This document shows positions 17,881 to 26,805 of a stretch of DNA of 64,000 nt, piece after piece; position 1 is the first letter of the stretch; every line of letters starts with the position of its first letter. The notes under the pieces were generated by a model. That model saw only the letters and a program-made list of their open reading frames with translations. It was not told where the DNA came from and did no database searches. The DNA comes from Bombiscardovia coagulans. GTDB taxonomy: Bacteria; Actinomycetota; Actinomycetes; Actinomycetales; Bifidobacteriaceae. Location: NCBI RefSeq assembly GCF_002259585.1, contig NZ_MWWS01000004.1, forward strand, positions 248,001 to 312,000, given 5' to 3'. Position numbers and translations under genes: made by a program.

Positions 17881-18762
17881 ATGCATGACCTCAAACCCCT
17901 ATACGGTCGAGATTCGAGTTACATCCCACGGGTGGCGGCCGTACACGACATGTGCGGTTATGGAAAATGCTCATTAACAGCTGCTATTCCTATACTGTCC
18001 GCTGCTGGATGTGATGTGTGCCCTGTGCCAACTGCCCTCTTGAGTGCCCACACTAAATTTGAACACTTTACCTTCCATGACACCACAAACATGCTTCCAA
18101 GCTATTTAGACGCATGGCAGCAAGAGGGTGTGCAGCTAGATGGCATTTACAGTGGATTCCTAGCTTCTGCAGAGCAGGTAGACATTATTTTACGCATGTA
18201 TAGCGAATACCCTCAAGCCTTACGCATTGTCGACCCAGTGATGGGCGACAACGGGCAAATGTACCCCACTTATACCGATGAACTATGCCAGGCCACCGCG
18301 CGCTTGGTTGACGGTGCTGATGTACTTATACCAAACCTCACCGAAACTAGCTTACTGACTGGCCTGCCTTATGAAGGACAACACTTGAGCGATGCCCAGG
18401 TAAGACAACGCATAGATACTCTTCTAGAAATGGGAGCCCGTAATGTAATTATAAAAGGAATCGATAGGAATGATGGCTTCCTGAGAAATTATGTGGCTTG
18501 CGCTAGTCAAGACCAGCTCTCAGAACCTATCGAAATTAAACACGACAAACTCCCCTATATGATTCACGGAACTGGTGATGCTTTTGCAGCTGCAGTCTGC
18601 GGAGCAATGTTTGCTGGTCTTGCTCTCAACCAAGCAGCACAAGTAGCAGGAGAATTCGTCCGTTCCGCAATGGCTCACACACCAATTCAACCTAATTTTG
18701 AGGTGCGCGGAGTGAGTTTCGAACTGGATTTAGGACAACTTACCCAGTTAGTTCAGGCTTAG
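17881..18762 (+). CDS. Pyridoxal/pyridoxamine kinase
   Basis: The 293-residue product begins with the ribokinase-fold motif HDMCGYGKCSLTAAIPILSA, followed by VCPVPTALLSAHT, as in the pyridoxamine kinases related to PdxY. Substrate and Mg region VDPVMGDNGQMY and the catalytic GTGDAFAAAV motif near residue 238 are present. It phosphorylates vitamin B6 vitamers to the cofactor form (salvage). The start follows AGGAGAACAGT. It is monocistronic in this window, with a bulged hairpin just after the stop. Confidence 0.88.
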   Translation: MHDLKPLYGRDSSYIPRVAAVHDMCGYGKCSLTAAIPILSAAGCDVCPVPTALLSAHTKFEHFTFHDTTNMLPSYLDAWQQEGVQLDGIYSGFLASAEQVDIILRMYSEYPQALRIVDPVMGDNGQMYPTYTDELCQATARLVDGADVLIPNLTETSLLTGLPYEGQHLSDAQVRQRIDTLLEMGARNVIIKGIDRNDGFLRNYVACASQDQLSEPIEIKHDKLPYMIHGTGDAFAAAVCGAMFAGLALNQAAQVAGEFVRSAMAHTPIQPNFEVRGVSFELDLGQLTQLVQA

Positions 18763-18768
18763 TTTGCC

Positions 18769-18800
18769 CTCACACCTTCTCCACTGTGGTTGAAGGTGAG
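18769..18800 (+). terminator. Possible terminator after pyridoxamine kinase
   Basis: Arms 18769–18779 and 18792–18800 pair with a two-base bulge, without a clear T-run. Weak candidate. Confidence 0.35.
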
Positions 18801-18886
18801 CACGACATTTAACCACAGCTAACACACTTGACCACATCAGTGGTTCATTGTTTATTACGTATGCCTAGTTGTGTTGCACTAGATGC

Positions 18887-19351
18887 ATGAAGATTAGCAA
18901 CACTATCACAGACAGCACCTGTTCTCTAAACAATGGACTCAGGTTAGCTGAATCTCGGCTTTTATCACCCAACCTCACTGCTCGAACGTTGGGAAGTTTA
19001 GGAGAAGAGTATGTCGCCCAATGGTTGCAAACGTTGGGCTGGCAGATAGTAGACCGCAACTGGAGTACACGATACGGCGAACTCGACATTGTGGCGCTCG
19101 ACCAACGTAACTGCCTCGTTTTTGTAGAGGTAAAAACTCGACGAACGACACAATTTGGTCGGCCTGAGGAAGCGGTAGCTCCTAACAAACAAATTCACCT
19201 TAAGCATGCAGCTAGCCTGTGGCTTATGAAGCAACACAACAATCGTAATATTCGCCACCAGAACATTCGTTTCGATGTGGCCGCAGTCAGCGTTTGTTCA
19301 AATGATACCCATCCCACTGTCTCAATTAAGCTGATTCAGGGGGCTTTCTAA
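18887..19351 (+). CDS. UPF0102/YraN-family endonuclease-like protein
   Basis: The start is uncertain: ATG 18887 (154 residues) is preferred, and TTG 18869 is in frame. The protein has the YraN core LGSLGEEYVAQWLQ, IVDRNW, GELDIVALD and LVFVEVKTRR, the E-x-K nuclease-like triad of the restriction-endonuclease fold. Function is poorly defined; in many bacteria it is co-transcribed with comM and dprA, as here. Its TAA overlaps the ATG of comM (TAATG), which suggests translational coupling. Confidence 0.88.
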   Translation: MKISNTITDSTCSLNNGLRLAESRLLSPNLTARTLGSLGEEYVAQWLQTLGWQIVDRNWSTRYGELDIVALDQRNCLVFVEVKTRRTTQFGRPEEAVAPNKQIHLKHAASLWLMKQHNNRNIRHQNIRFDVAAVSVCSNDTHPTVSIKLIQGAF

Positions 19352-20889
19352 TGCGTATTGGCGAAGGTTTATCTGTAGGACTTATAGGATTACAAGCATT
19401 TCTTATTCAAGCTCAAGCTTTCATATCTCCAGGCTTGCCATATTTCTCCATTATTGGCCTGCCCGATACTGCTTTGAGTGAATCCCGCGAACGAGTTAAG
19501 TCAGCCTGTTCTGCAAGCGGTTTTCAGTGGCCACAAACTCGAGTGACAGTTAACTTATCTCCTGCTTCCAAACCTAAGCGTGGTTCGACTCATGACTTAG
19601 CCATTGCTACCGCAGTCCTCGACGCTGCTGGAGCTATCCCCCCACAGTCCTTTGAACAAGCATTGGTATTAGGAGAGCTCAACTTAGACGGCTCAGTACT
19701 ACCAATCAACGGACTTCTACCCATCCTCTTACATGCCAGCGCACAAGGTATTCATAAAGCGTATGTACCCTATCAGAATCTAGAAGAAGCACAACTAGTC
19801 CCAAATGTTACCGTCATAGGAGTGCGCCATCTAGGGGAACTCATCGAACAAGTCGGGGGCAAAGCACGTTACCAGCTAGCAGATGTCAGCAAACAACAGG
19901 TTAATCAGCATGATAATACTGAGCACCAGTACGAGTCCAGCAAACATCTAGATATGGCACAGGTGGTAGGGCAAGAACAAACTAAGTGGGCACTTACTGT
20001 TGCAGCCGCAGGAGGACACCATATGCTCATGACTGGTCCCCCAGGTGCAGGAAAGACCATGTTAGCATCTCGTCTGCCGTCAATATTGCCTCCATTAACA
20101 GAAAAAGAACAGTTAGAAGTTGCCTCTATTCGTTCCCTGTGCGGTAATCTTCAAGACTTCGGAGTATCTAATCTACCGCCGTTTGAAGCTCCCCATCATA
20201 CAGCTTCTACTGCTTCCCTGGTAGGTGGCGGTAATGGAGTAGCTATTCCTGGTGCGGTTACACGTGCCCACCGTGGAGTCTTGTTCATGGATGAAGCTCC
20301 AGAATTTTCTCCTCGTTCGCTACAAACACTACGTGAGCCTCTCGAAACAGGGCACATCATACTATCGCGATCAAAAGGAACTGCCACCTACCCTGCTCAA
20401 TTTCAGCTCATCATGGCTGCAAACCCCTGCCCTTGTGGCTATGCTTATGGAACTGGAGAGCGCTGCACATGCTCACCTCGGGAACGATCCCGTTATTGGA
20501 ATCGACTTTCTGGTCCCATCTTAGATCGCATTGACATCCAGGTAGCTGTTCCTCCTGTCTCCAACTTCATAAGTTCTGACCACGAACCACGAGAAACTAG
20601 TGCCAAAATTCGAACACGCGTCACTAGAGCCCGAACGATCTCTCGCTCGCGGTTCAACAAATACGGTTGGTCATGTAATGCTCAAGCATCGGGCGAATGG
20701 TTAAGGAGTCATACCTCAACACGAGCTCTAGCTCTCGTTAATCACGCCTTAGAAAGCAAACGACTTAGTCTCAGAGGAGCTGATCGAGCTATGCGCTTGG
20801 CTTGGACACTCGCAGATCTGAACGGACGAACCTCTCCAACAGCAGACGACGTTAATGCCGGGATACTGATGAGGACACGATTGCAATGA
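19351..20889 (+). CDS. comM: YifB/ComM-family Mg-chelatase-like AAA+ ATPase
   Basis: This 512-residue protein has the N-terminal Lon-like (ChlI) domain (VNLSPASKPKRGSTHDLAIA), then a AAA+ module with Walker A GPPGAGKT, Walker B LFMDEAPEF, and the Cys-rich stretch NPCPCGYAYGTGERCTC typical of the family, and ends with the C-terminal Mg-chelatase domain. ComM helicases promote branch migration during natural transformation in proteobacteria. With dprA next door it fits a DNA uptake or recombination role. The stop overlaps the dprA start (ATGA). Confidence 0.93.
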   Translation: MRIGEGLSVGLIGLQAFLIQAQAFISPGLPYFSIIGLPDTALSESRERVKSACSASGFQWPQTRVTVNLSPASKPKRGSTHDLAIATAVLDAAGAIPPQSFEQALVLGELNLDGSVLPINGLLPILLHASAQGIHKAYVPYQNLEEAQLVPNVTVIGVRHLGELIEQVGGKARYQLADVSKQQVNQHDNTEHQYESSKHLDMAQVVGQEQTKWALTVAAAGGHHMLMTGPPGAGKTMLASRLPSILPPLTEKEQLEVASIRSLCGNLQDFGVSNLPPFEAPHHTASTASLVGGGNGVAIPGAVTRAHRGVLFMDEAPEFSPRSLQTLREPLETGHIILSRSKGTATYPAQFQLIMAANPCPCGYAYGTGERCTCSPRERSRYWNRLSGPILDRIDIQVAVPPVSNFISSDHEPRETSAKIRTRVTRARTISRSRFNKYGWSCNAQASGEWLRSHTSTRALALVNHALESKRLSLRGADRAMRLAWTLADLNGRTSPTADDVNAGILMRTRLQ

Positions 20890-22352
20890 CCACTCGTACA
20901 ACACAGCAACAGTCAATATCAAGCCCATCAGCAGAAGCCCAGGCTCGCGCAATTTTGACGTATTGCATAAACAGTCCGGATGCCTTACTGTATGCAGCAC
21001 TGTTAGGTGCTTCATCAGCCCAAATACTTCTCGACACACTCTGGCAGCTTAATTCGGAAGATACTCAGCAAAAAACAACTACTACCCCTGCCGCAAACCT
21101 TGATGATATGTTCATGATCGGATCAGCACGATGGGGTCATCGTGCCAGCAGGCATGATTTGGAAAAATTCCATCGATCTGTGTCAACATGGCGTAATCGA
21201 CTTAAATCTCTCACCAACAGCTGCCACTCAGGCCTGCTTGACTGGATGACCCACCATGGTGATTATTGGATTATTGCCCCTAACGATCCATACTGGCCAC
21301 AACAGTTAAACGATCTATCTATTCGATCAGATTGGGCACCTCCACTGTGTCTATGGGGAATGGGCTCTCAACAAGCCCTCACATCATGCTCCCAACCACT
21401 CGCAGTAGTTGGTTCCCGGAACTGTAATGAATACGGGCGGTTCGTGGCCCACCAAGTAGGTTTACACGCTGCCAGGGATGGACATTTAGTAGTATCCGGT
21501 GGCGCTCTTGGAGCAGATGCCAGTGCTCACTGGGGTGCTTTATCTGCCCAGAAAGAAACAAGCAGCCTCAGGGGCTGCACCGTTGCGGTATTTGCTGGAG
21601 GACTCAACCATATAGGCCCTCTCCACAACCAACAGCTATTCCAAGCTATCAAACGAGAAGGAGGCGCACTTATCAGTGAACTATATCCCGAAACTATACC
21701 AGAAGCCCGTCGCTTTCTACTACGCAACAGAATCATCGCTGGGCTTGCTCACACAGTTATAGTTACTCAAGCACGCTACCGTTCAGGGGCACTCAATACA
21801 GCAACTTGGGCCTGTGAGTTAGGACGAGAAGTCTATGCTGCACCAGGCTCAATTGATACCCCGGAAAACACCGGCTGCAACCGCCTGATTCACAATGGCA
21901 AAGCTATGATTCTCATTTCTGCCACAGATCTGCACGAAATCACCCACTGTTCACACGAAGAAGTATCACAAGCCAGACCAGAAGATACTTATTCAACTAG
22001 CAATGCAAGTAATGAATCAGACGAAAACAATTTCTCAAAAGAGCCCAAAAAGCCCCCACACTCAGCAACGAAAACACATAGCCAAGATCAAAGGTACGTA
22101 TCAGTCTCCAGTAAACCCTTGACCGACAAACAGGAAGAACTACTCCGAATGCTCGACCTATGTAGTCGACAAGGCATCGATCCCACCTGCGAGAACATTG
22201 TGGCTGTAATGAACAAAAGCGACGGAAAAACCCACAAACTCCACAACGTTATTCATCTGGCTGGAGAGATGGAACTCCTCGGATTGGTAAGGATAGAAAA
22301 TAGTATGTTATATCCAATGAGACAAGAGCAACCTATACAGTCAGAAAATTAA
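20886..22352 (+). CDS. dprA: DNA-processing protein DprA
   Basis: DprA loads RecA on incoming single-stranded DNA. The 488-residue product has the Rossmann-type core: AVVGSRNCNEYG, VSGGALGADASAHWGAL, TVAVFAGGLNHIGP and FLLRNRIIAGL, all conserved positions. The stretch of about 60 residues after the core is Ser/Glu/Lys-rich and probably disordered; a winged-helix-like tail (LTDKQEELLRMLDL) ends it. The overlap ATGA with comM sets the start. The third gene of a yraN–comM–dprA operon. Confidence 0.93.
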   Translation: MTTRTTQQQSISSPSAEAQARAILTYCINSPDALLYAALLGASSAQILLDTLWQLNSEDTQQKTTTTPAANLDDMFMIGSARWGHRASRHDLEKFHRSVSTWRNRLKSLTNSCHSGLLDWMTHHGDYWIIAPNDPYWPQQLNDLSIRSDWAPPLCLWGMGSQQALTSCSQPLAVVGSRNCNEYGRFVAHQVGLHAARDGHLVVSGGALGADASAHWGALSAQKETSSLRGCTVAVFAGGLNHIGPLHNQQLFQAIKREGGALISELYPETIPEARRFLLRNRIIAGLAHTVIVTQARYRSGALNTATWACELGREVYAAPGSIDTPENTGCNRLIHNGKAMILISATDLHEITHCSHEEVSQARPEDTYSTSNASNESDENNFSKEPKKPPHSATKTHSQDQRYVSVSSKPLTDKQEELLRMLDLCSRQGIDPTCENIVAVMNKSDGKTHKLHNVIHLAGEMELLGLVRIENSMLYPMRQEQPIQSEN

Positions 22353-22368
22353 TTTCGACAAAAAAGGT

Positions 22369-22728
22369 TTAAGCCTGCCATTGACAGACATCTAAGTCAA
22401 CCACCCATCCAGACTCTCCGGCATTGACAGCACTTTCTGAGGGTTTGAAGGACACACCTTCAGCTTCTAAAAGTTGACGCTGGCATTCAGATCCTCCAAA
22501 GGCGAAACCTGGAGACAGCGATCCGTCGCGAAACACTACCCTGTGACAGGGAATAAGCTCTGGATTGGGGTTGGAGTGTAAGGCGTAGCCTACATATCGA
22601 GCCGAGTGCGGGTGTCCTGTCAAAACAGCCACTTGTCCGTATGTAGCCACACAACCTTTTGGAATACGTTGGACTACCTCGTAAACGGCCGTAAAGAAGG
22701 GGGAAGCTGAAGTGCTTGCATCAGTCAT
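22369..22728 (-). CDS. MGMT-family O6-alkylguanine-DNA alkyltransferase-like protein
   Basis: The 119-residue version (start ATG 22728; an alternative lies at 22773) covers only the C-terminal DNA-binding domain: VQRIPKGCVATYGQVA, then IPCHRVV, in which the acceptor cysteine is kept. That separates it from alkyltransferase-like proteins, which have Trp there. The N-terminal domain of Ogt/Ada is absent, as in many short family members. It may repair O6-alkylguanine or flag it for excision repair. It converges on dprA with 16 bases between the stops. Confidence 0.88.
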   Translation of the reverse strand: MTDASTSASPFFTAVYEVVQRIPKGCVATYGQVAVLTGHPHSARYVGYALHSNPNPELIPCHRVVFRDGSLSPGFAFGGSECQRQLLEAEGVSFKPSESAVNAGESGWVVDLDVCQWQA

Positions 22729-22829
22729 GGGTCCATGCTTGCAGCAGGTTGTGACAGGCGCTATTCTTCTCAATCAGCCAGAAAACAGAACATTTGTGAG
22801 GGCCAGTGGTTAGAGTAAGGAGCATGAAT

Positions 22830-23495
22830 ATGACTTCCTACACCAACCATGCTAAGGCTTGGATGTATGCAGAAGAGAGTCCACTCAACAGTGAATCAGA
22901 GGTTCTGCGTTCAGCTCGCCTACAAGCACAGGATGCTGGTTTCACACCTGGTTGCATTGCACAAGGAGCCTTTCTCAAACTAGTAGCCCGTTCCAGTCAA
23001 TCTAAATCTATTATTCTAGTCGGTACCGGTTCGGTCGTTGAGGCTCTTCGGCTCATTGAAGGTTTAGGAACAAGAGGCCAACTCACAGCTGTGGACTCTT
23101 CTCCTGAAGGAGCAGATCTCATTCGAAAAACCTTTCGGCAGTTCAATGATCACAATGGTTTGAGTCTACGCTCAGTCAATACACGCGCGCGAACATACTT
23201 TCCCCGCTTAAACCCACAAGACTATGATCTTATCGTGGTTGCTGGAGACGATATCAATTACCAAGACACCTTCCAAGAAGCAGAACGCCTGCTGAAACCT
23301 CACGGTCAAATGATTTTCACCGATGTGATGTGCTACCGTGACGACCAGAAAGCAGGAGGTGTTATGAACCCAGCTAATCGTTCACCCCGCGCTCTGTTAC
23401 TACGACAGCTAATGACTGATTTTCAGGACACCGATGTTTTCGACTCCTGCTTGCTCCCGATAGGAACAGGCCTTTTACTTTCTATGAAGCACTAG
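22830..23495 (+). CDS. O-methyltransferase (SAM-dependent, family 3)
   Basis: AAGGAG seven bases before ATG 22830 decides the start, giving 221 residues; earlier in-frame starts at 22806 and 22824 are worse. The SAM motif appears as IILVGTGSVVEALRLI, followed by LTAVDSSPEG and DLIVVAGDD, matching actinobacterial class I O-methyltransferases of the COG4122 type, although the usual EIGTGTG is diverged. Substrate unknown. The stop abuts the stop of the convergent LOG gene with no bases between them. Confidence 0.8.
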   Translation: MTSYTNHAKAWMYAEESPLNSESEVLRSARLQAQDAGFTPGCIAQGAFLKLVARSSQSKSIILVGTGSVVEALRLIEGLGTRGQLTAVDSSPEGADLIRKTFRQFNDHNGLSLRSVNTRARTYFPRLNPQDYDLIVVAGDDINYQDTFQEAERLLKPHGQMIFTDVMCYRDDQKAGGVMNPANRSPRALLLRQLMTDFQDTDVFDSCLLPIGTGLLLSMKH

Positions 23496-24287
23496 TTATT
23501 GTGTTTTGCAGTTAGTTACTAACACATTCACTGCCTCTTCCGGATCATCAGTACGAACAAGCAAATCAGGGTCCAACTCAGAAATCATTGACCGGTTTTT
23601 CACAGTAGATGTGAGCCAGTCAAAAAGTCCTTCCCAATACGACTTGTCGAAAAGGACAATAGGCATTCTTGTCACCTTATGTGTCTGAACAAGAGTCAGC
23701 AACTCAAACATCTCATCCATGGTCCCAAAACCACCAGGGCAAACAATGACTCCAGATGAATATTTAACAAACATCGTTTTGCGAACGAAAAAGTAACGGA
23801 AGGTCATTCCTAGATTGACCCACTGATTGAGACCCTGTTCGTGAGGAAGCTCTATGCCCAGACCAACTGACTTGCCACCAGCTTCCGCAGCGCCACGATT
23901 TGCTGCTTCCATAACACCGGGTCCCCCTCCGGTGATAACTGCGATACCTTCACGCGCAATGTCACGCCCCATCTTCCGAGCTGCCGCATATACAGGATCA
24001 TCACTCGTAGTACGAGCAGAACCGAAGATTGCCACCGCAGGACCCAACTCAGCGAGCGCACCAAACCCATCTACGAACTCAGCTTGTATGCGCAGCACCC
24101 TCCACGGATCCATATGCAACCAGTCAGTATCAGAGTTTGAAGCGTATAAGTTAGTGTTGGAATTATCTTGAGGAATCATCCTACCGCGCATGATTATTGG
24201 TCCACGATGGTAGGTTTGCCCGAAGGGCTCACTACTGCCCTGCTCTGAACCACCGGTGGGTTCCTGAGATCTTATGAAATCTGCCAT
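23496..24287 (-). CDS. LOG-family (TIGR00730) nucleoside 5'-monophosphate phosphoribohydrolase-like protein
   Basis: The 263-residue protein has the two LOG signatures: TGGGPGVMEAANRGA and PGGFGTMDEMFE. It fits the longer bacterial LOG subgroup, enzymes that release bases from nucleotide monophosphates (cytokinin-activating in plants; housekeeping role in bacteria unclear). The N-terminal extension of about 70 residues (TYHRGPIIMRGRM) is typical of actinobacterial members. AAAGGA lies upstream of ATG 24287. Confidence 0.9.
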   Translation of the reverse strand: MADFIRSQEPTGGSEQGSSEPFGQTYHRGPIIMRGRMIPQDNSNTNLYASNSDTDWLHMDPWRVLRIQAEFVDGFGALAELGPAVAIFGSARTTSDDPVYAAARKMGRDIAREGIAVITGGGPGVMEAANRGAAEAGGKSVGLGIELPHEQGLNQWVNLGMTFRYFFVRKTMFVKYSSGVIVCPGGFGTMDEMFELLTLVQTHKVTRMPIVLFDKSYWEGLFDWLTSTVKNRSMISELDPDLLVRTDDPEEAVNVLVTNCKTQ

Positions 24288-24369
24288 GTTCTATCCTTTA
24301 ACTGCTTTATAACATGCAAGCCCATGCAACGATGACCTTATCCTCATGTCTTTTCTGTGTGAAAGCTAT

Positions 24370-24675
24370 TTAGACACGAACAAGCCTGATATGTTCCACA
24401 CCATCTTTATTGCTTGGACGATACAGTACAAAACGACGACCTATAACTTGTACAAGTTCAGCATGTAAGCGTTGAGCGAACTCTAGGCCAGCTTCTTTCG
24501 CATCGACGGGACTACCATCTTGCACTACACATTTAATAAGCTCATGAGCATCCAAGGTCTCACTAACCTGCTTGGCCGCAGCTTCACTCACCCCTTCTTT
24601 GCCTATCCAAAGCGAAGGGTTGATCCTATTAGCCATGCCACGTAGTTGTTTGATTTGTTTATTGGTGAGCGTCAT
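24370..24675 (-). CDS. YhbY-family (CRM domain) RNA-binding protein
   Basis: Starting at ATG 24675 gives 101 residues, the family's usual size; an upstream ATG at 24720 would only add a charged REKEKEK run. The CRM-domain hallmarks are LTNKQIKQLRGMANRINPSLWIGKEGVS at the start, HELIKCVV in the middle and VLYRPS near the end. YhbY associates with the pre-50S ribosomal subunit. Confidence 0.9.
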   Translation of the reverse strand: MTLTNKQIKQLRGMANRINPSLWIGKEGVSEAAAKQVSETLDAHELIKCVVQDGSPVDAKEAGLEFAQRLHAELVQVIGRRFVLYRPSNKDGVEHIRLVRV

Positions 24676-24901
24676 CTGAGCTTTCTCTTTCTCTTTCTCT
24701 CTCGTTCTAATACTGGCCACATCTCAGGCTCTTCACGTCACTTGCATAAGCGGCCTCATAGTTCCATACGATTATCTCATGATTACAACAGATGTGCTTT
24801 CTTCTTCATAGAGGCTTGTCATCAACACGAAGAAAGCTAGACTTGTTGATAGACTAATATTGTCGCAAGCTACTGCGGACAGGAGAGAGATTCAGGGAGT
24901 A

Positions 24902-25417
24902 ATGCACATACATTCTCAGCATCAACGTAATGCTTCCAGCGAAGGGAAAACCCCTTCTACGGCACTACGCTGGTCACTTTCCGCCCTAGTCATACTACTT
25001 ATCGCAACTGCTGCATATATCATCTTTACAGACGGCGATAAAATCAATAACGATCTCAATCAGATTCTTAATTCGCTGAGCTCTACGCAACAAACTTCTC
25101 CAACCAAGGCAGCAGTTCCTTCTGATTACCAACAAGCCTTAAAAAAAGCACAGTATTACGTAGATACTCTCCATCTCTCTGAAGAAGGATTACGAGACCA
25201 GCTCCGGGGGGCTCCTGATCATTTTTCTTCTGATACAGCCCAGTACGCCATTGAACACGTCAAAGCCGATTATCGGAATAATGCAGTAATTCGAGCTAAA
25301 GAATATGCTCAAAACGAGCACTTATCTCCTGATGAGATAGATGCCAGACTCACCAGCCTCGCCAACAAATTCACACCTGCAGAAGCCGATTACGCTATTC
25401 AACACTTACGTGATTAA
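24902..25417 (+). CDS. Ltp-family (host cell surface-exposed lipoprotein domain) membrane protein, copy 1
   Basis: The ATG at 24902 follows AGGGAG; a TTG at 24860 is in frame. The 171-residue protein has one membrane helix (about residues 27–46), a linker, and two helical Ltp repeats: YQQALKKAQYYVDTLHLS-EEGLRDQL… YAIEHV and VIRAKEYAQNEHLSPDEID…ADYAIQHL. Ltp repeats occur in phage superinfection-exclusion lipoproteins and in surface proteins of Gram-positive bacteria. No lipobox cysteine is present, so it is anchored by its helix. The next gene is a paralogue. Confidence 0.82.
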   Translation: MHIHSQHQRNASSEGKTPSTALRWSLSALVILLIATAAYIIFTDGDKINNDLNQILNSLSSTQQTSPTKAAVPSDYQQALKKAQYYVDTLHLSEEGLRDQLRGAPDHFSSDTAQYAIEHVKADYRNNAVIRAKEYAQNEHLSPDEIDARLTSLANKFTPAEADYAIQHLRD

Positions 25418-25562
25418 GAAATAATATCCAACCTCAAGTAGCTTGAAGTGTTACCCTGCTGTTTCATCAGTCTTATGGTTAGGCAGATAGTACGCTAGAG
25501 TAGAAATAGACGGTTGGATCGTATGTGATTTATGCATAGCTAGGGAGAGGATTGTATAAACT

Positions 25563-26135
25563 ATGCCTGATTCTCCTTTTCGACATGCGCACGTAGTTGG
25601 GTCCACAAGACCATGGTATAAATATGTAAAACCATGGAAATTTATACTTATCTTTGCAGCTATAGCTTGTTTCTTAGTAGCACAAAGTCATATTGTCGAT
25701 GTGCAACACGCAGTCGTTGAAACCTATGAAACCATGCGTGGCAACAGACCAGTTAAAAAGAAACCTACGAAAAAGCCAACAGTAAGACCGACTCCCATCA
25801 CCCCGGAGTACAATGAGGCAGCTACGAAGGCTCAAACGTATGTAGACACCTTGCATTTATCAGAAGAAGGACTGCGTGACCGTCTAACGTCTAAAACAGA
25901 TGATTATACGCCCGACATGGCCCAGTATGCCATTGAAAAGGTTCACGCTGACTACCCCAACAATGCTCTCATTACTGCCAAAGAACTCGAGCAAGAAGGA
26001 GTCACTCGCCCAGAGGACCTGATGAAAAAATTAACGAGCGCTAAATACAAATTCACTCCTGCAGACGCTGAATTTGCTCTCAGGCACCTCTTCCCAGATC
26101 AAATTGTCAACTCAGTACTGAACCGGGAACAATAA
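25563..26135 (+). CDS. Ltp-family membrane protein, copy 2
   Basis: This 190-residue paralogue follows copy 1 by 145 bases. It has a basic N terminus, one membrane helix (about 27–42, FILIFAAIACFLVAQ), a Lys/Pro/Thr-rich wall-spanning linker (KKKPTKKPTVRPTP) and two Ltp repeats nearly identical in pattern to copy 1 (AQTYVDTLHLSEEGLRDRL…AQYAIEKV; ADAEFALRHL). Again there is no lipobox. The pair arose by tandem duplication. Role unknown; phage exclusion is one family precedent. Confidence 0.82.
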   Translation: MPDSPFRHAHVVGSTRPWYKYVKPWKFILIFAAIACFLVAQSHIVDVQHAVVETYETMRGNRPVKKKPTKKPTVRPTPITPEYNEAATKAQTYVDTLHLSEEGLRDRLTSKTDDYTPDMAQYAIEKVHADYPNNALITAKELEQEGVTRPEDLMKKLTSAKYKFTPADAEFALRHLFPDQIVNSVLNREQ

Positions 26136-26150
26136 CAGCGACTGGTGTGG

Positions 26151-26204
26151 TGGAGCGCTGCCCATCTGTCAGGGACTGAATTTGCTCAGGGAGCTCCATT
26201 TTTT
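26151..26204 (+). terminator. Terminator after the Ltp pair
   Basis: TGGAGC (26151–26156) pairs with GCTCCA (26193–26198), with a CTG/CAG continuation inside, and is followed at once by T6 (26199–26204). The loop is long, but position and T-run support rho-independent termination. Confidence 0.55.
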
Positions 26205-26805
26205 AGCTTCTATCCTTCCCCACCCAACTAAGTTCTGTTCTCCACTTGGATGAGATGGTCAAATTCATTGCGATCTTGGGTCTGTGAATATTTTGAATTG
26301 TGTGCTTCACTTTTCGCTAGGAATCTAAGCAGATCTAGTGTAGCTGTACCAGACTTAACCGGCATATCTGTCGTTAATCATTAGACCAACCATCTGACTG
26401 CCGCATGAACAATAGTCAATCAACATACCTGGTAAACGGACTTCAAATCTGTATTGCTTCCCATTTCCACAACAACAATTGAGAGAAGCTTGAGGATACG
26501 GCAGAAAAGATGAATCTGATCCCAGCCTTTAGTCGAGAGACATCTTGTTGACCATACGCCGCATTTCGCATAATCTCTTGAACCGTGCTTACACTTTCGA
26601 AATCCAAACTTATTAGTGATTGTTTAATGCACTTCCCTCGTGATCAAATCCTAACCTACGGTCCTTGACGATAAAGCAGCTATTCACCAAGTGAAAAAAA
26701 CAGCATGGGCCTATTTCATGTATTGAAACGGTATCGAATTTGAGTCACCGTGTTTCTGCCACTGCTGATAGTTAAACTTACGGCCGATTTCACAAAGTTG
26801 AGTTC
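26205..26805. other. Gene-poor region, 601 bases, left border of the GC-rich cassette
   Basis: No complete gene is seen on either strand. On the minus strand two short open stretches look protein-like: one near 26220–26365 (about 45 codons, including LDLLRFLAKSEAH) and one near 26480–26640 (including FESVSTVQEIMRNA). Neither has a start and ribosome site, and neither is recognised. They could be remnants of lost genes. The stretch is A/T-rich compared with the cassette that starts at 26806. Confidence 0.5.

Noticed and set aside
19860-19960. CRISPR or direct-repeat array
   Set aside because: No regularly spaced repeats were found here or elsewhere in the window; local Gln-rich coding sequence only looks repetitive.
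23490-23500. Overlap or missing terminator between convergent methyltransferase and LOG genes
   Set aside because: Stops abut exactly, but converging genes with no spacer are common in compact genomes; no sign of error.
26220-26365. A short minus-strand gene (about 48 codons) downstream of the response regulator
   Set aside because: No start codon with ribosome site, no recognised family, bordered by stops; listed only as part of the gene-poor region.
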